NCBI RefSeq assembly: GCF_000150955.2
Contig: NC_011684.1
Coordinates: 728,619 to 764,225 of the forward strand
DNA: 35,607 bases
Direction of reading: 5' to 3'
Source of the DNA: Phaeodactylum tricornutum CCAP 1055/1
Lineage: Eukaryota; Bacillariophyta; Bacillariophyceae; Surirellales; Neidiaceae
The notes under the pieces were generated by a model. It made no database searches and had not been told where the DNA came from. It saw only the letters and a list, made by a program, of their open reading frames with translations. Within the stretch, counting starts at the first letter, position 1, and the number at the start of each line of letters is the position of its first letter. A program made the translations under genes and the position numbers. Positions 22,501 to 30,505 of this stretch are shown one piece after another.

Positions 22501-22837
22501 TCCCATTTGTGCTCTGAGTGGTACACTTCCATCTACCTTTCCTTCTTCTCTGATGAAGTACTATGGAGTATCTGCCTTTGAGACTGTGGCAGATAGTGAT
22601 TGCATTGGTGATGGCTTCTCCCTGTCAATCAAGCAGTGTCATGATGAAGTTGCTGCAGTGACTAGGAAGGTGGTGCAGGAGAGGAATCAGAATTCAAGAA
22701 GTGCAATTCATATCATTGCAGCATCTGCCAGAGTTGCAGAGCTTCTTTTCCAGCAGCTGTGTTCCAAGAGTTTTCAGTGTCTGCTTGTGACTTCCCTAAG
22801 GGGAGGGAGAACCCAGAGTAGTACTTTCCTACAATAA
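19547..22837 (+). CDS. Zinc-finger DECH-box helicase, telomere-linked RecQ-like (TLH-like); C-terminus replaced by module B
   Basis: 1096 codons from the ATG at 19547; about 1082 are native. Two zinc-finger-like motifs come first: CLKCKAKVSAEQSTSFHRH...H from residue 118 and CGICGEVFSRPDNVQRH...C from 179. A ~600-residue middle part is unassigned. The helicase lobe starts near 825 with a Q-motif-like SETQRSM, Walker A NLPCGGGKSAV (~846), Walker B/DECH VIDECHC (~957) and motif III ALSGTLP (~987). CGGGKS and DECH point to the RecQ-like side of superfamily 2. Fungal subtelomeric TLH proteins have a comparable plan. Motifs IV-VI should follow but are absent: the frame enters module B at 22795 and stops 43 bp later, adding 13 foreign residues. 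The second lobe is therefore missing and ATPase-driven unwinding is unlikely. Arginine is encoded almost only by AGA/AGG. A second partial copy lies at 32507-33095. Confidence 0.78.
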   Translation: MSDSQSNKSYSTKQTTGSMHLYINNPYAAKGKKRKEFDRESQNQTLPLLKPVEKITQPRNRSVCTKVGVPTLVTIAAATDPLLRTPGSSLATTKEFTDIINDDSDDHIFQCTPFGLYCLKCKAKVSAEQSTSFHRHVKKYHAGYMCQSYNKLKLEVERLKNLPPNEFYCEGTQKVLDTCGICGEVFSRPDNVQRHIANSIQKGGACAQADMVKKLCVKTICNRVVEYLPKDKVVQPSAKLFSYNDMTLIIKPFIREDENAERYVPIFSQIIKSTGKQFESNIMEHILQYRELEATELQLIKLVKIAEDWLTQYARIEVAEVPANLRASLMLYEGVEVNQVAQNTTFSMRENVSVLSKELKKLLCFLWRHDCVGTGIIVKTRQELSDLLELSESSTQIIEGGLIGKLLVDILLENPASTSQCPLGCVYAAARCFFISKDQLVLRSADASASQVATIMHLFRLAYCSVVGTVSHPLGYIEGAKVLVKTIMERPTMNTLGPMIRHLREIQMQKPKIVDRYFSRNGEIVVQGLIFKPEIWKTLIPRVVSAARLVLSQIFDGKDWEVFLTTTLPLLNVGISGGADEGVQFQVQQAGGDVFSESLKLSPQLNEMDQDHLSSIVEFCLHGLGLGSMRYSETLGLQDFQVLWGDGALYFYAKSTKKWKAQSKLSTELTQHKLPKSISRIVLLFRLVISLRGGDLSSFVPVRSDRKYLMKDFVQSLFCLPRAPDDLQVRHFFASLSNYLFPMQDDGKATTSDMVAMQSHHAPSTHASTYFTHRKAHLEDYYDAYHFHLGDKDTQWTFDIPLDVLPENTIVAALKILYGGEANWLSETQRSMVLTWSTLSKNVIANLPCGGGKSAVWEVTAYARHRVGLTRKCAVVVVPYKFLAYNHYHSAKSKFELLDGVSVDMLESSAVCSNQVPTILKSDVLPHILFLTVDALAKLLEFHLPIVQSMQSRLAGFVIDECHCPYTETFRPVFDCLQDLTMFGVPICALSGTLPSTFPSSLMKYYGVSAFETVADSDCIGDGFSLSIKQCHDEVAAVTRKVVQERNQNSRSAIHIIAASARVAELLFQQLCSKSFQCLLVTSLRGGRTQSSTFLQ

Positions 22838-23100
22838 TGTATAAAATCTATCCAAAAACTCCTCATAAGTTAACCCTCTGAGTTCACAGTGCGACATATA
22901 AATATTCCCTCCGAGTTCACAGTGCGACGTATAAGTATTCCCTCCCAGTTCACTGTCCGATGTTGTAAGTAATTCCTCTGGGTTCAGTGTCCAACAACAT
23001 AAGTAACCCTTCTCGGCTAACCCGGAGGGGGAAGTTCTTTGTCTAATACAATAAAATCTTTTTTACTGTCAAACCCTTTCTGAAGTAACGTTATTAACAG
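22795..23100 (+). repeat. CCTAAGG module, family B, copy 3, interrupting the helicase frame
   Basis: It starts CCTAAGGGGAGGGAGAACCC directly inside helicase codons. The leader, AT-rich block and array match copies 1 and 2 (array motifs near 22875, 22908, 22942 and 22976), and the tail again has a second leader-like piece (AACCCGGAGGGGGAAGTTC). Similarity to copies 1 and 2 fades after AATAAAATCTTTT (about 23065). The helicase does not resume downstream. Confidence 0.85.
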
Positions 23101-23345
23101 TAAAATAGGAAAACCCTACGACAAGCATATGGGGGTTCAATATCCCTTAATCGTGGGGACAAGTTTATAAGTTTTGTTTTAGAAAAACCCTACGACAAGC
23201 ATATCGGGGTTCATTATCCCTTTATCTTGGGTTTATGCTTAATAAGTCTTTGTTTTACGTCTTTTTATCGTATCTACAATCCTTTGGTCCCACAGACACG
23301 TTTTAGCCCGTTATCGTTGCAGTTTTCTAAACAATCTGGAAACTC
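23101..23345 (+). mobile_element. LTR-like remnant with a 74-bp tandem duplication
   Basis: AAACCCTACGACAAGCATAT occurs at 23111 and again 74 bp later, each followed by GGGGTTCA(A/T)TATCCCTT. Further right, GCCCGTTATCGTTGCAGTTT (23309 onward) recurs in reverse complement at about 24620-24643, and the order of neighbouring blocks (GGGGACAAG, GGGGTTCAT, TATCCCT, GCCCGTTATC) also matches that region read on the minus strand. I read both as diverged LTR or LTR-adjacent pieces of copia-type elements in opposite orientation. No coding sequence. Confidence 0.45.
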
Positions 23346-23988
23346 CATTGGCAAATAGGCCTGATATTTAAATTTCAGAAATCACCAACATCATCAGACA
23401 AAACCAAATCCCCCTTCTACCACCAAGGCTGGGAACATCAATGAACCATCTAGTCTTCAAATTATATGGCATATGGGGGGACGCCCGGTGCTTGGAGCTC
23501 AAACCCTTGCCCGATCCACAGATTTGGGTACGGGTTAGTCCAACGTTGTCGATTGTTACGATATACACCAATGTACACCGTATGGACAGAAGCACTGTTA
23601 GGAACAGAGCCTGGTAAACAAGAGAGGGCGTTATTACGAACGACCGGCGATACACCTAAGGGACTTAGGAACTGTAAAACTCTACTTGTTGGCGACGCTC
23701 CCCTCGGGTTAGGCAGTGGATACGAGGACCTATGCGTAAACTAGCAATGCGGATCAAAGAACTTATAAAACAATGATTGAAGAATTAGTGCTATAAACTA
23801 ATTCTTGTTGCTCCTCCGATTTGCCAAGATACAACAAAACCTGAGGAACAAACTCAAACGTACACAAATATCTTTCTTCCGTCATAGTATCCTTATACCA
23901 TGACGCGCGCTCACATATACTTATAGTGGAACCGGAAATACCTTTCATAACATGCATGCCGCGGGAAATGGAGCGCATCCATTTACAT
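23346..23988. other. Unassigned sequence with a strong hairpin
   Basis: 643 bp with no recognisable gene; small frames at 23368-23655 (minus) and 23466-23744 (plus) have no motifs. A perfect inverted repeat, AAGAATTAGT at 23780-23789 with ACTAATTCTT at 23797-23806, makes a 10-bp stem with a 7-base loop. Confidence 0.4.
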
Positions 23989-24508
23989 CCTAAGGGCAGG
24001 AAGATCCCAGAGAAGTAGGGGTATACCTAGCTGAATACAATTTATCCAAAAACTATTTCTAAGTAATTGCTCCGGGATCTTCAAGTTGGTTTGTCTTTGG
24101 CGTAGGTAACTGCTCCGGGATCTTCAAGTTGGTTTGTCTTTTGCATAGGTAACTGCTCCGGGATCTTCAAGTTGGTTTGTCTTTTGCGTAGGTAACTGCT
24201 CCGGGATCTTCAACATAGTTTGTCTCTTGTTTAAGTAGTTGCTATGGGATTCTCAACATAGTTTGTCTCTTGTCTAAGTAAATTGGTGATAAATCTACTT
24301 TTCCACCTAACAGACTCATCCTAAATCCATGTCAGACCAGTATTGACCATATAGAGCCTCCAAAGTGACGGACAAACTGATAAGATTGCGTCGGGCAGAA
24401 AAGAGAAGATCCATCGGACACATTGATATCAGGATCGGGCAGAAGATGGTAGGTGAATTCAGACAAGCGGATAAGCAAGCATACTCGACCAGTACACAGT
24501 GCGACAAC
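23989..24508 (+). repeat. CCTAAGG module, family C, copy 1
   Basis: It starts CCTAAGGGCAGGAAGATCCC. The leader motif AGATCCCAGAG is the reverse complement of CTCTGGGATCT; the array has CTCCGGGATCTTCAA at 24070, 24113, 24156 and 24199 (43-bp period) plus a degenerate fifth. A ~220-bp distal body follows, from ACTTTTCCACCTAACAGACT to CAGTACACAGTGCGACAAC, shared with copy 2 and ending at the same base in both. Confidence 0.87.
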
Positions 24509-24984
24509 GGGGATGGCCGAATAGACCTAAAACTAAGGAATGAAAACTCCTTACACGACTCATCCACGTCATACTCAGAAATGCTTTCGATCCGGCCGTT
24601 TGCGATTCAAACAAACTAGAAAACTGCAACGATAACGGGCCAGAATCGTCTAAGGAATCGAAAAGGATCCTGCATACTTTCGTAGACGACCAAAGGCGTA
24701 AAGCACAAGATTATAGACTTATCTGATAGACTTAGGGATATGAACCCCTCATGTACCTCTTGACATAGGGGTTTTCTAGTCCCCACATATCGAAACCATA
24801 AACATAGACATGGACATGGAGAGATGTGTCCCCTCAAAACCACTATGGGAAAAAATAGGGATCCACAACTTGTAAAATAAAAACTTTGACACTGCATGCA
24901 ATGACACGTAGTACTGCAAATGCAATTTGTTCCGATACTGTTTTCATCGAAACGGGAAAGTCGGCAAACCCTTCTTCACTTGAA
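24509..24984 (-). mobile_element. LTR-like sequence downstream of the copia RNase H fragment
   Basis: Lying just past the polyprotein stop on the minus strand, this is where the 3' LTR of the copia remnant should be. It holds GCCCGTTATCGTTGCAGTTT in reverse complement (about 24620-24643) and other blocks shared in opposite orientation with 23101-23345. I could not define clean TG...CA ends. The small frames here carry no known domain. Confidence 0.4.
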
Positions 24985-25947
24985 TCAATTTAAAATTTGA
25001 CGCATAAGATTCTGTCGTACTGGAGCTGACTGAACCTTTGTTAGCGCATTGGCTAAGTTTGTTTCCGACGGCTCATAAGCAATCTTGATAACTCCCATCG
25101 CGACATTCTCTCGTACAAAGTGATATGCAATAGCATTACTCTTCTTCTTCAACATTGATTCCGGCGCTGTAGTATTGTGTACCACCGACATATTGTCGCA
25201 CAAAACTCTAGCCGGACCATCAATCGGAGTTCCCATCATCCGTAACTTATACCTTAAACCCTGAATCATCTCCGTAGCAATCTTTAATGCAACGAACTCA
25301 CTTCCAAACGAAGACGTTTCAACTGAATTCTGACGCTTCGAAAACCACATAATCGGAGCATGATTAAGATAGATCAAAACACCTGTTTGTGAACGGCAAG
25401 TGACTTTGTCTCCAGCATGGTCAGCGTCAACAAAAGCAGTAATCTCCACAGCTCTACCATGTGGCTTCGGAGCATTCGGCGGAATAGATTCCTTCACATT
25501 ACCATAAAAGTCCGTCCAATCTGCACCATCTATAAAATGGTTCTCAATATCAGCATATGAATCATCAAACACGAGTCGTGACCTGTTGTGAGATTTCAAA
25601 TAAGCAAAAATATGGAGAACAGCACTCAAGTGTCCTTCTCGTGGCATCGCGAGAAATGATGAGAGCATAGATACTTCACACATAATATCAATTCGACCAA
25701 TTTCAACTGCCCATCTCAAAACACCAATCTGAGACTGAAATAGTTACATTCAACAAAGGTGAAACATCCAGTTCAGGTCGATATTTCGTCGACATTGGCG
25801 ACGACACTTTGTTAGGCAAACCTCTTTTGATTTTGTCCAAATCTTTCTCAACATTCGCGACAGCTTGTTTCACATAATTTGTCGAACTCATAGACCATCG
25901 CGGTTTGTCTGGCTTATCGGGAAGTGAAAAGTGTCCAAGATTCGCTC
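24985..25947 (-). pseudogene. Ty1/copia-type polyprotein fragment: end of reverse transcriptase and RNase H
   Basis: Minus strand, about 320 residues. It begins within SLPDKPDKPRW and STNYVKQAVANVEKDL, then YRPELDVSPLLN, then after a one-base frameshift near 25735 SQIGVLRWAVEIGRIDI, SMLSSFLAMPREGHL and HIFAYLKSHNRSRLVF, the conserved end of copia reverse transcriptase. RNase H follows: ITAFVDADHAGDK, NSVETSSFGSEFVALK, CDNMSVV and KKKSNAIAYHFVRENV, ending at a stop near 24985. Copia elements move by an RNA intermediate. Gag, protease, integrase and most of the reverse transcriptase are absent; the fragment is cut exactly where module C copy 2 begins (25948). It is inactive. Confidence 0.9.
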
Positions 25948-26429
25948 CCTAAGGGCAGGAAGATCCCAGAGAACTAGGGGTATACCTAGCTGTATACATT
26001 TTATCCAAAAACTATTTCTAAGTAATTGCTCCGGGATCTTCAAGTTGGTTTGTCTTTTGCGTAGGTAACTGCTCCGGGATCTTCAACATAGTTTGTCTTT
26101 TGCGTAGGTAACTGCTCCGGGATCTTCAACATAGTTTGTCTTTTCAATAAGTAATTGCTCTGGGATCTTCAACATGGTTTGTCTCTTGTCTAAGTAATTC
26201 TTTTGGATTGGTGATAAATCTACTTTTCCACCTAACAGACTCATTTTAAATCCATGTCAGACCAGTATTGACCATATAGAGACTCCAAAGTGTTGGACAA
26301 ACGGATAAGCGTCGGGCAGACAAGAGAAGATCCATCGGACACACTAATATCAGGATCGGGCAGAAGATGGTAGGTGAATTCAGACAAGCGGCTAAGCAAG
26401 CATACTCGACCAGTACACAGTGCGACAAC
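25948..26429 (+). repeat. CCTAAGG module, family C, copy 2
   Basis: Same leader, AT block and array as copy 1 (CTCCGGGATCTTCAA units near 26029 and 26072 and later CTCTGGGATCTTCAA). The distal body ends in GTACACAGTGCGACAAC at 26429, the same base at which copy 1 ends. It begins inside the copia frame and truncates it. Confidence 0.87.
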
Positions 26430-26444
26430 ATTAGTAATCCCTAT

Positions 26445-26564
26445 GGGTTAGGGTCAGGTACGTACAAGACGTAAAAAGGAGCTAATGCACTATTCCCAGA
26501 AGGGTTAGGGTTAGGGTCAGGTACGTACAAGACGTAAAAAGGAGCTAATGCACTATTCCCAGAA
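26445..26564 (+). repeat. 63-bp tandem duplication with interstitial telomere-like repeats
   Basis: Two direct copies (26445-26507 and 26508-26564) of a unit running from GGGTTAGGGTCAGGTACGTA to TATTCCCAGAA. At the junction the sequence is GGGTTAGGGTTAGGG, two and a half perfect telomere hexamers in the same strand sense as the chromosome end, about 8.8 kb internal to it. Confidence 0.88.
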
Positions 26565-26629
26565 TAACGAAGGTGTTAAGGTAAGTTACTCGCAACACTG
26601 CAAAGACAGCAGTTCAGTGTTTCGGTTTT

Positions 26630-27135
26630 CCTAAGGAAAAGGAGATCGCTGTGTAGTAAACTTATGCATGAATGGATATTTTATCTTTACACAGGGATTC
26701 ATTTTTTACTTAACCCATCCCACTGGGATCCAAAAAATTCCCACTGAGATTCAAAAACAGTGAAAGTTACTCCACAGGGATAACTAACTTGCTGACGTCT
26801 GGCAAACAACTTTCACAGTTGGTCGTTCTTCCGTAAGTCGCGTCTGCGCTTTGTGTTGCTTACATACAACTGTGAACAGTCAGTATAGGCCAAAATGGAC
26901 TTGCCCTTTATACAGCTTCTAGCTAGTAGAGAATTTTTCTTTCTTCAAATTTTACAACAGAAAACACTCATGGCACCCTGTTTGCATCTACAATGTAGGA
27001 AGCGAACAGCATTGACCACGGATGTTTTTTTGCAGATAGAGTAGGCTAACTCCAGAGAAGACTGGTGATCATGCAGTGTGGTGATTTGGAGTGTAATTTG
27101 GAGCGTTTTACGAAATCTGGTGCTTATTTCGCGAC
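26630..27135 (+). repeat. CCTAAGG module, family D, copy 1
   Basis: 506 bp, close to identical to 33411-33916. It starts CCTAAGGAAAAGGAGATC. The leader motif here is ATCGCTGTGTA (ATCCCTGTGTA in copy 2), and the array motifs are TACACAGGGATTC, CCACTGGGATCC, CCACTGAGATTC and CCACAGGGATAAC. The distal body (TAACTTGCTGACGTC, TCGTTCTTCCGTAAG, CTGCGCTTTGTGT) is related to the end of family A. The two copies stop matching after GCGAC at 27135 and 33916. Confidence 0.87.
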
Positions 27136-27397
27136 CCTCCACGGCGTTATACACGGCACCGTGGGCACATTCATCATAGTTACCATGCTCCTTAGCATGG
27201 CTACGGTCAAGTCCCAAAACAGTCACATCATGTTTCTGAATACTCAGCTGGGATTGCGCCTGTCCAAAACCATCCGTGTCGGGATTTGTGGCCAAACACA
27301 CAAGATTAGTTTTGACAGGCTTGCCTTGGGTGCCACGACCCAAGTAGTGCGCGCCATCACGCAAACCAGTACTCAAAACTGTCATTCCAGTTGACAT
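27136..27397 (-). pseudogene. Fragment of an unknown protein-coding sequence, cut by the end of module D
   Basis: Minus strand from 27397: MSTGMTVLSTGLRDGAHYLG, then LVCLATNPDTDGFGQAQSQL, KHDVTVLGLDRSH and so on for ~88 residues, after which the frame runs into the distal end of module D and loses meaning. Composition looks coding. I do not recognise the family, and no continuation is visible. Confidence 0.35.
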
Positions 27398-27584
27398 GAT
27401 TTGATGCTCTTGAGATATTGTCTCAATTTCTCAGGCTTATGATTTTATTCAAGAGAGTATTTTCCATTGAAAATTTGCTTGTAAGAAACAAGATCACATT
27501 CAGCAAAAATGGCATGTGCAGAGGTTAAGCACCCATTTAGTGGATTTGGCAGGGTCTTAGCACCCATTTAGCGAATTTCCTCAA
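27398..27584. other. Short unassigned stretch with a repeated phrase
   Basis: AGCACCCATTTAG occurs twice (about 27526 and 27559), 33 bp apart. Nothing else recognised. Confidence 0.3.
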
Positions 27585-27880
27585 TGATTTTGAAAACAGC
27601 AGTGAAATGTTCCTCGCGCGGACAATGAAGACACTTCACACATTGACCAAGTTCAACTGCCCATCACAATATATCCAATCTGTGACTGGAAATAGTTAGT
27701 GCAATCAGGATCGAGAATAGCAGATATATCTAACTCGGGGCGATTACTGGTCCACTTCGGAGACGAAGCACAATTGCTTAATGTAAGGCCCTTCCGATTT
27801 CATGCCAGTCTTGTTCAACGTTTTCCACGGCTTGTTTCACGAATTCCGTAGAGCTCATCGACCATATTCTTGTCGTAAAG
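27585..27880 (-). pseudogene. Second, more decayed copia-type reverse transcriptase fragment
   Basis: Minus strand reads WSMSSTEFVKQAVENVEQDW, then after frame disruptions RPELDISAILDPDCTNYFQS and QIGYI, matching the same stretch of polyprotein seen at 25700-25930 (SSTNYVKQAVANVEKDL, RPELDVS, SQIGVLRW). Stops and frameshifts are frequent. It also retains a trace of the PREEH stretch near 27620. It is an older insertion than the copy at 24985-25947. Confidence 0.75.
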
Positions 27881-28509
27881 TTTTCCGAGGATTAATAGTA
27901 AGAGGCCTGGCCTGGTGATCACCTTCAAATCCACCCGCTGTGATTGACCTATTACCGATACGCGAAAAGTAAAATACAACAAAAATTTGGTGATGTACAA
28001 GGAATACTAGATAAAACGTGAATTCAGAATTTAAGCCACTAACGCGCTAGTTTCACCCAATCCAGAAATTTATGTACTTTGAGCTTATGCCCAAGTTATA
28101 GGTGTAAAAGGAAGTCCAATTTCATTGAGATTTTTCGAAGTGCGTAGCTATTAAATGGAAATGGAGCTTTTCCTCTAAGCAGGAATGACACCTTTGATTT
28201 GGTGATCTAAGACCTCATGTACATATATATACCTGGGAAGACTTTCTCACTTCACTTTGCGCATCCATTTTACCGTAACGCAGACAACCTGGTAAAATCC
28301 GAATCAAAGCAGATAGAATTTATCTTGCAAGAAATTCAACAAAATTTATCGAGGGCTTCGAATTGCGGGCATCTACCTTTATGTTTGTGTAGAAATAAGG
28401 TAAAAGCAACAACTTTTGAACGCACCACACTTTAAACCAACGAGACTGTGAACTTCGCCTGTCTCTGGCTGTTCAATTCTTTCTTATTGGATATTGCAGA
28501 GACAAGAGT
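27881..28509. other. Intergenic region upstream of the unknown membrane-protein gene
   Basis: About 630 bp of AT-rich sequence. Small frames (27815-28000 minus, 28217-28435 plus) carry no motifs. The promoter of the gene at 28510 should be here; TACATATATATACC at 28219-28232 is the nearest TATA-like stretch. Confidence 0.35.
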
Positions 28510-30173
28510 ATGTCAAACCCGACGCTGATCTATTCCGTCATGTCGAAGGGCCAAGCACCTAAGCTATATACTGAGCTGACGAATGTGAAAGGGGCGCGTG
28601 TGGTCAACAATTACGATGGTACAAATAAGGAGATTGGGAGATTGATAGAAACAACTCTCTTTATACCAAAGGGTACAACGCTAGCTTTCGCAGTGCCTAA
28701 AGGCGTCGGGGTGAGAGTTAGTCGCCCCATCCTCAACGCTGACGGAAGCGAGGGCGGCACTGATCGAAAAATTGTGAAGCACCAAATTGATGATGAGCAC
28801 TATTGCATCATCGTAGCGGAGCAGGACGGCACTTCCACCACTTCAATTACAAGCCGATCCGGCGTGATGTATATGTTGATTCATTTAGAAGATGCCGTGC
28901 CCACAATTGGGGTCAACAATGTTCTCTCGTTGCTGGGGTTTTATAGCTCGGGTTCGAGGGAAGAGTCGCAACACCTGTTCTTGGAGCACAATACGGATTT
29001 CCTTAAACTCGGGACGTCGCTAAGTGACGCCACAAATGACCTTCCCGTTGAGCTGTGGTACAATGAGGTAAGACGGCTTCTTTTTTGTGTTCTATTGTTA
29101 TTGCTAGCAGTGGGTTTGCACTTTTCAACGGACGGTTCAAAGAGGAACTTGTTACTATTCCTGTCTGAGCTGGCCACCACAATCTTGTTCATACAATCAT
29201 ACGCGGGTTTTAAAAATAGAAGATTCAACTTATGTGCACAAAAGATTGGCAAGTTGGTATCAGACGTAAGTTTCATCCTACAGCTCCTTGCGGAAAGGAG
29301 CGGCACGGGCCTTGAGGTATCAGCATGGGCCCTGCCCATGTTGCGCAGAAAGCGGGCATTCATGACAAGGGCTACAATAGACCTAACATCTGTTGCGGGA
29401 AGCTTGGATGAAAGTGTCCTTTCTACAGGACTAGCCCTCACCCTACTTGGGGTGAGGTGAGCGGCCTGTGCTGTGCTTTTGATGGCGACAGTAGCTCTGA
29501 CTGCAACGTTGTATGTAATGGTGTCATGTCCCAGGATCCTATCATAGTTGCGCTGGGGGGGGTTCCGACTGCAGGGGGAGTAAAAAAAGTGCTCGCTTCA
29601 AATAATCATGGAACGTCGCACGCTTTGTTTGGCTGGCAGGAGATCCGTCCAGCAGAGTCTAAGGAGACCAGTCCGGTAGGGTCCAGGATTGGAGCTACTG
29701 TGAACGGACAGCTAATTTATCACAAAGATACAACGTATGGAGGGAGGGGATGTTGTCTATCCTTGGTGAAATGTAAGGGAAATAAGTACACACCAGGATG
29801 GTCCATTTGCAGTTACGCAGATCACTTTCTTGAACCCCCTTCGGATTGCTGGGGTTTTGTGTCATTCCCAGTCCCTGGAGGCATGGCTATCCTGAACTTG
29901 CCCAGAATCCTGGTATTTGTGGCAGCCTTTTTTGCCGTGAATAATGGCTACTTCCACATGACCACAGCAGCGGCAGTTGCGGGTACGGTTGCTGTGATGA
30001 TGAAAACTCTGATCAGTGAACCCACAATCAATAAATGGAAACATCTCTTTGTCACCAATGCAGCCTGCTGCAATGATCTGCTTGCGCTCCACAACAGAGA
30101 ATGTGAGAGAGCATTTAAGCCAGGGGAGCTGTCAAGAGAAGGTTTGTGCGCAAGGCTTGGGGTTTACCCCTAA
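28510..30173 (+). CDS. Unknown multi-pass membrane protein, probably two exons, truncated by module C
   Basis: The first frame starts at the ATG at 28510 and runs to 29460; a second, offset frame runs 29457-30173. A GT-AG intron of 83 bp (29452-29534; donor GGTGAGG, acceptor CATGTCCCAG) joins them in frame as LALTLLG then DPIIVALGGVPTAGG, which supports one gene of about 525 residues. Likely membrane segments: LLFCVLLLLLAVGLHF, LFLSELATTILFIQ and a pair around RILVFVAAFFAVNN and AAAVAGTVAVMM. A Cys-rich stretch (GGRGCCLSLVKC, SICSY) lies between. I do not recognise a family. The last codon before the stop overlaps CCTAAGG at 30169, so the TAA is supplied by module C copy 3 and the true C-terminus is lost. 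Codon use includes CpG normally, unlike the helicase gene. Confidence 0.55.
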
Positions 30174-30505
30174 GGGCAGGAAGATCCCGGAGAAGCAAGG
30201 GTATACCTGGCTGAATAAAATTCATGCAAAAACTATTTCTAAGTAATTGCACCGGGATCTTCAACATGCCATGTCCTTTGCGTAAATAATTGCACTGGGA
30301 TCTTCAACTTCGTTTGTCTTTTGCGTAGGTAAATGCACCGGGATCTTCAACATAGTTTGTCTTTTTAATAAGTAATGGCTCTGGGATCTTCAACATGGTT
30401 TGTCTCTTGTTTAAGGAATTCTCTTGGATCATCGATAAGTTTACTTTTCCACCTAACAAATTCATCCTAAATCCATGTCAGACCAGCACTGACCATATGG
30501 AGTCT
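30169..30505 (+). repeat. CCTAAGG module, family C, copy 3
   Basis: It starts CCTAAGGGCAGGAAGATCCC; its leader reads AGATCCCGGAG while copies 1, 2 and 4 read AGATCCCAGAG, and its array is the most diverged (CACCGGGATCTTCAAC, CACTGGGATCTTCAAC). The distal body matches copies 1 and 2 up to about ACTGACCATATGGAGTCT, then stops, so it is shorter at the far end. It supplies the stop codon of the preceding gene. Confidence 0.85.

Noticed and set aside
23653-23665. An eleventh CCTAAGG at about 23655
   Set aside because: It is followed by GACTTAGGAACTG and not by the AGG run, leader motif, AT block or array. A chance match.
24316-24619. Frames on both strands in the distal body of module C copies 1 and 2
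   Set aside because: Both strands are open, the two copies differ by amino-acid-changing substitutions, copy 2 is broken, and no domain is recognisable.
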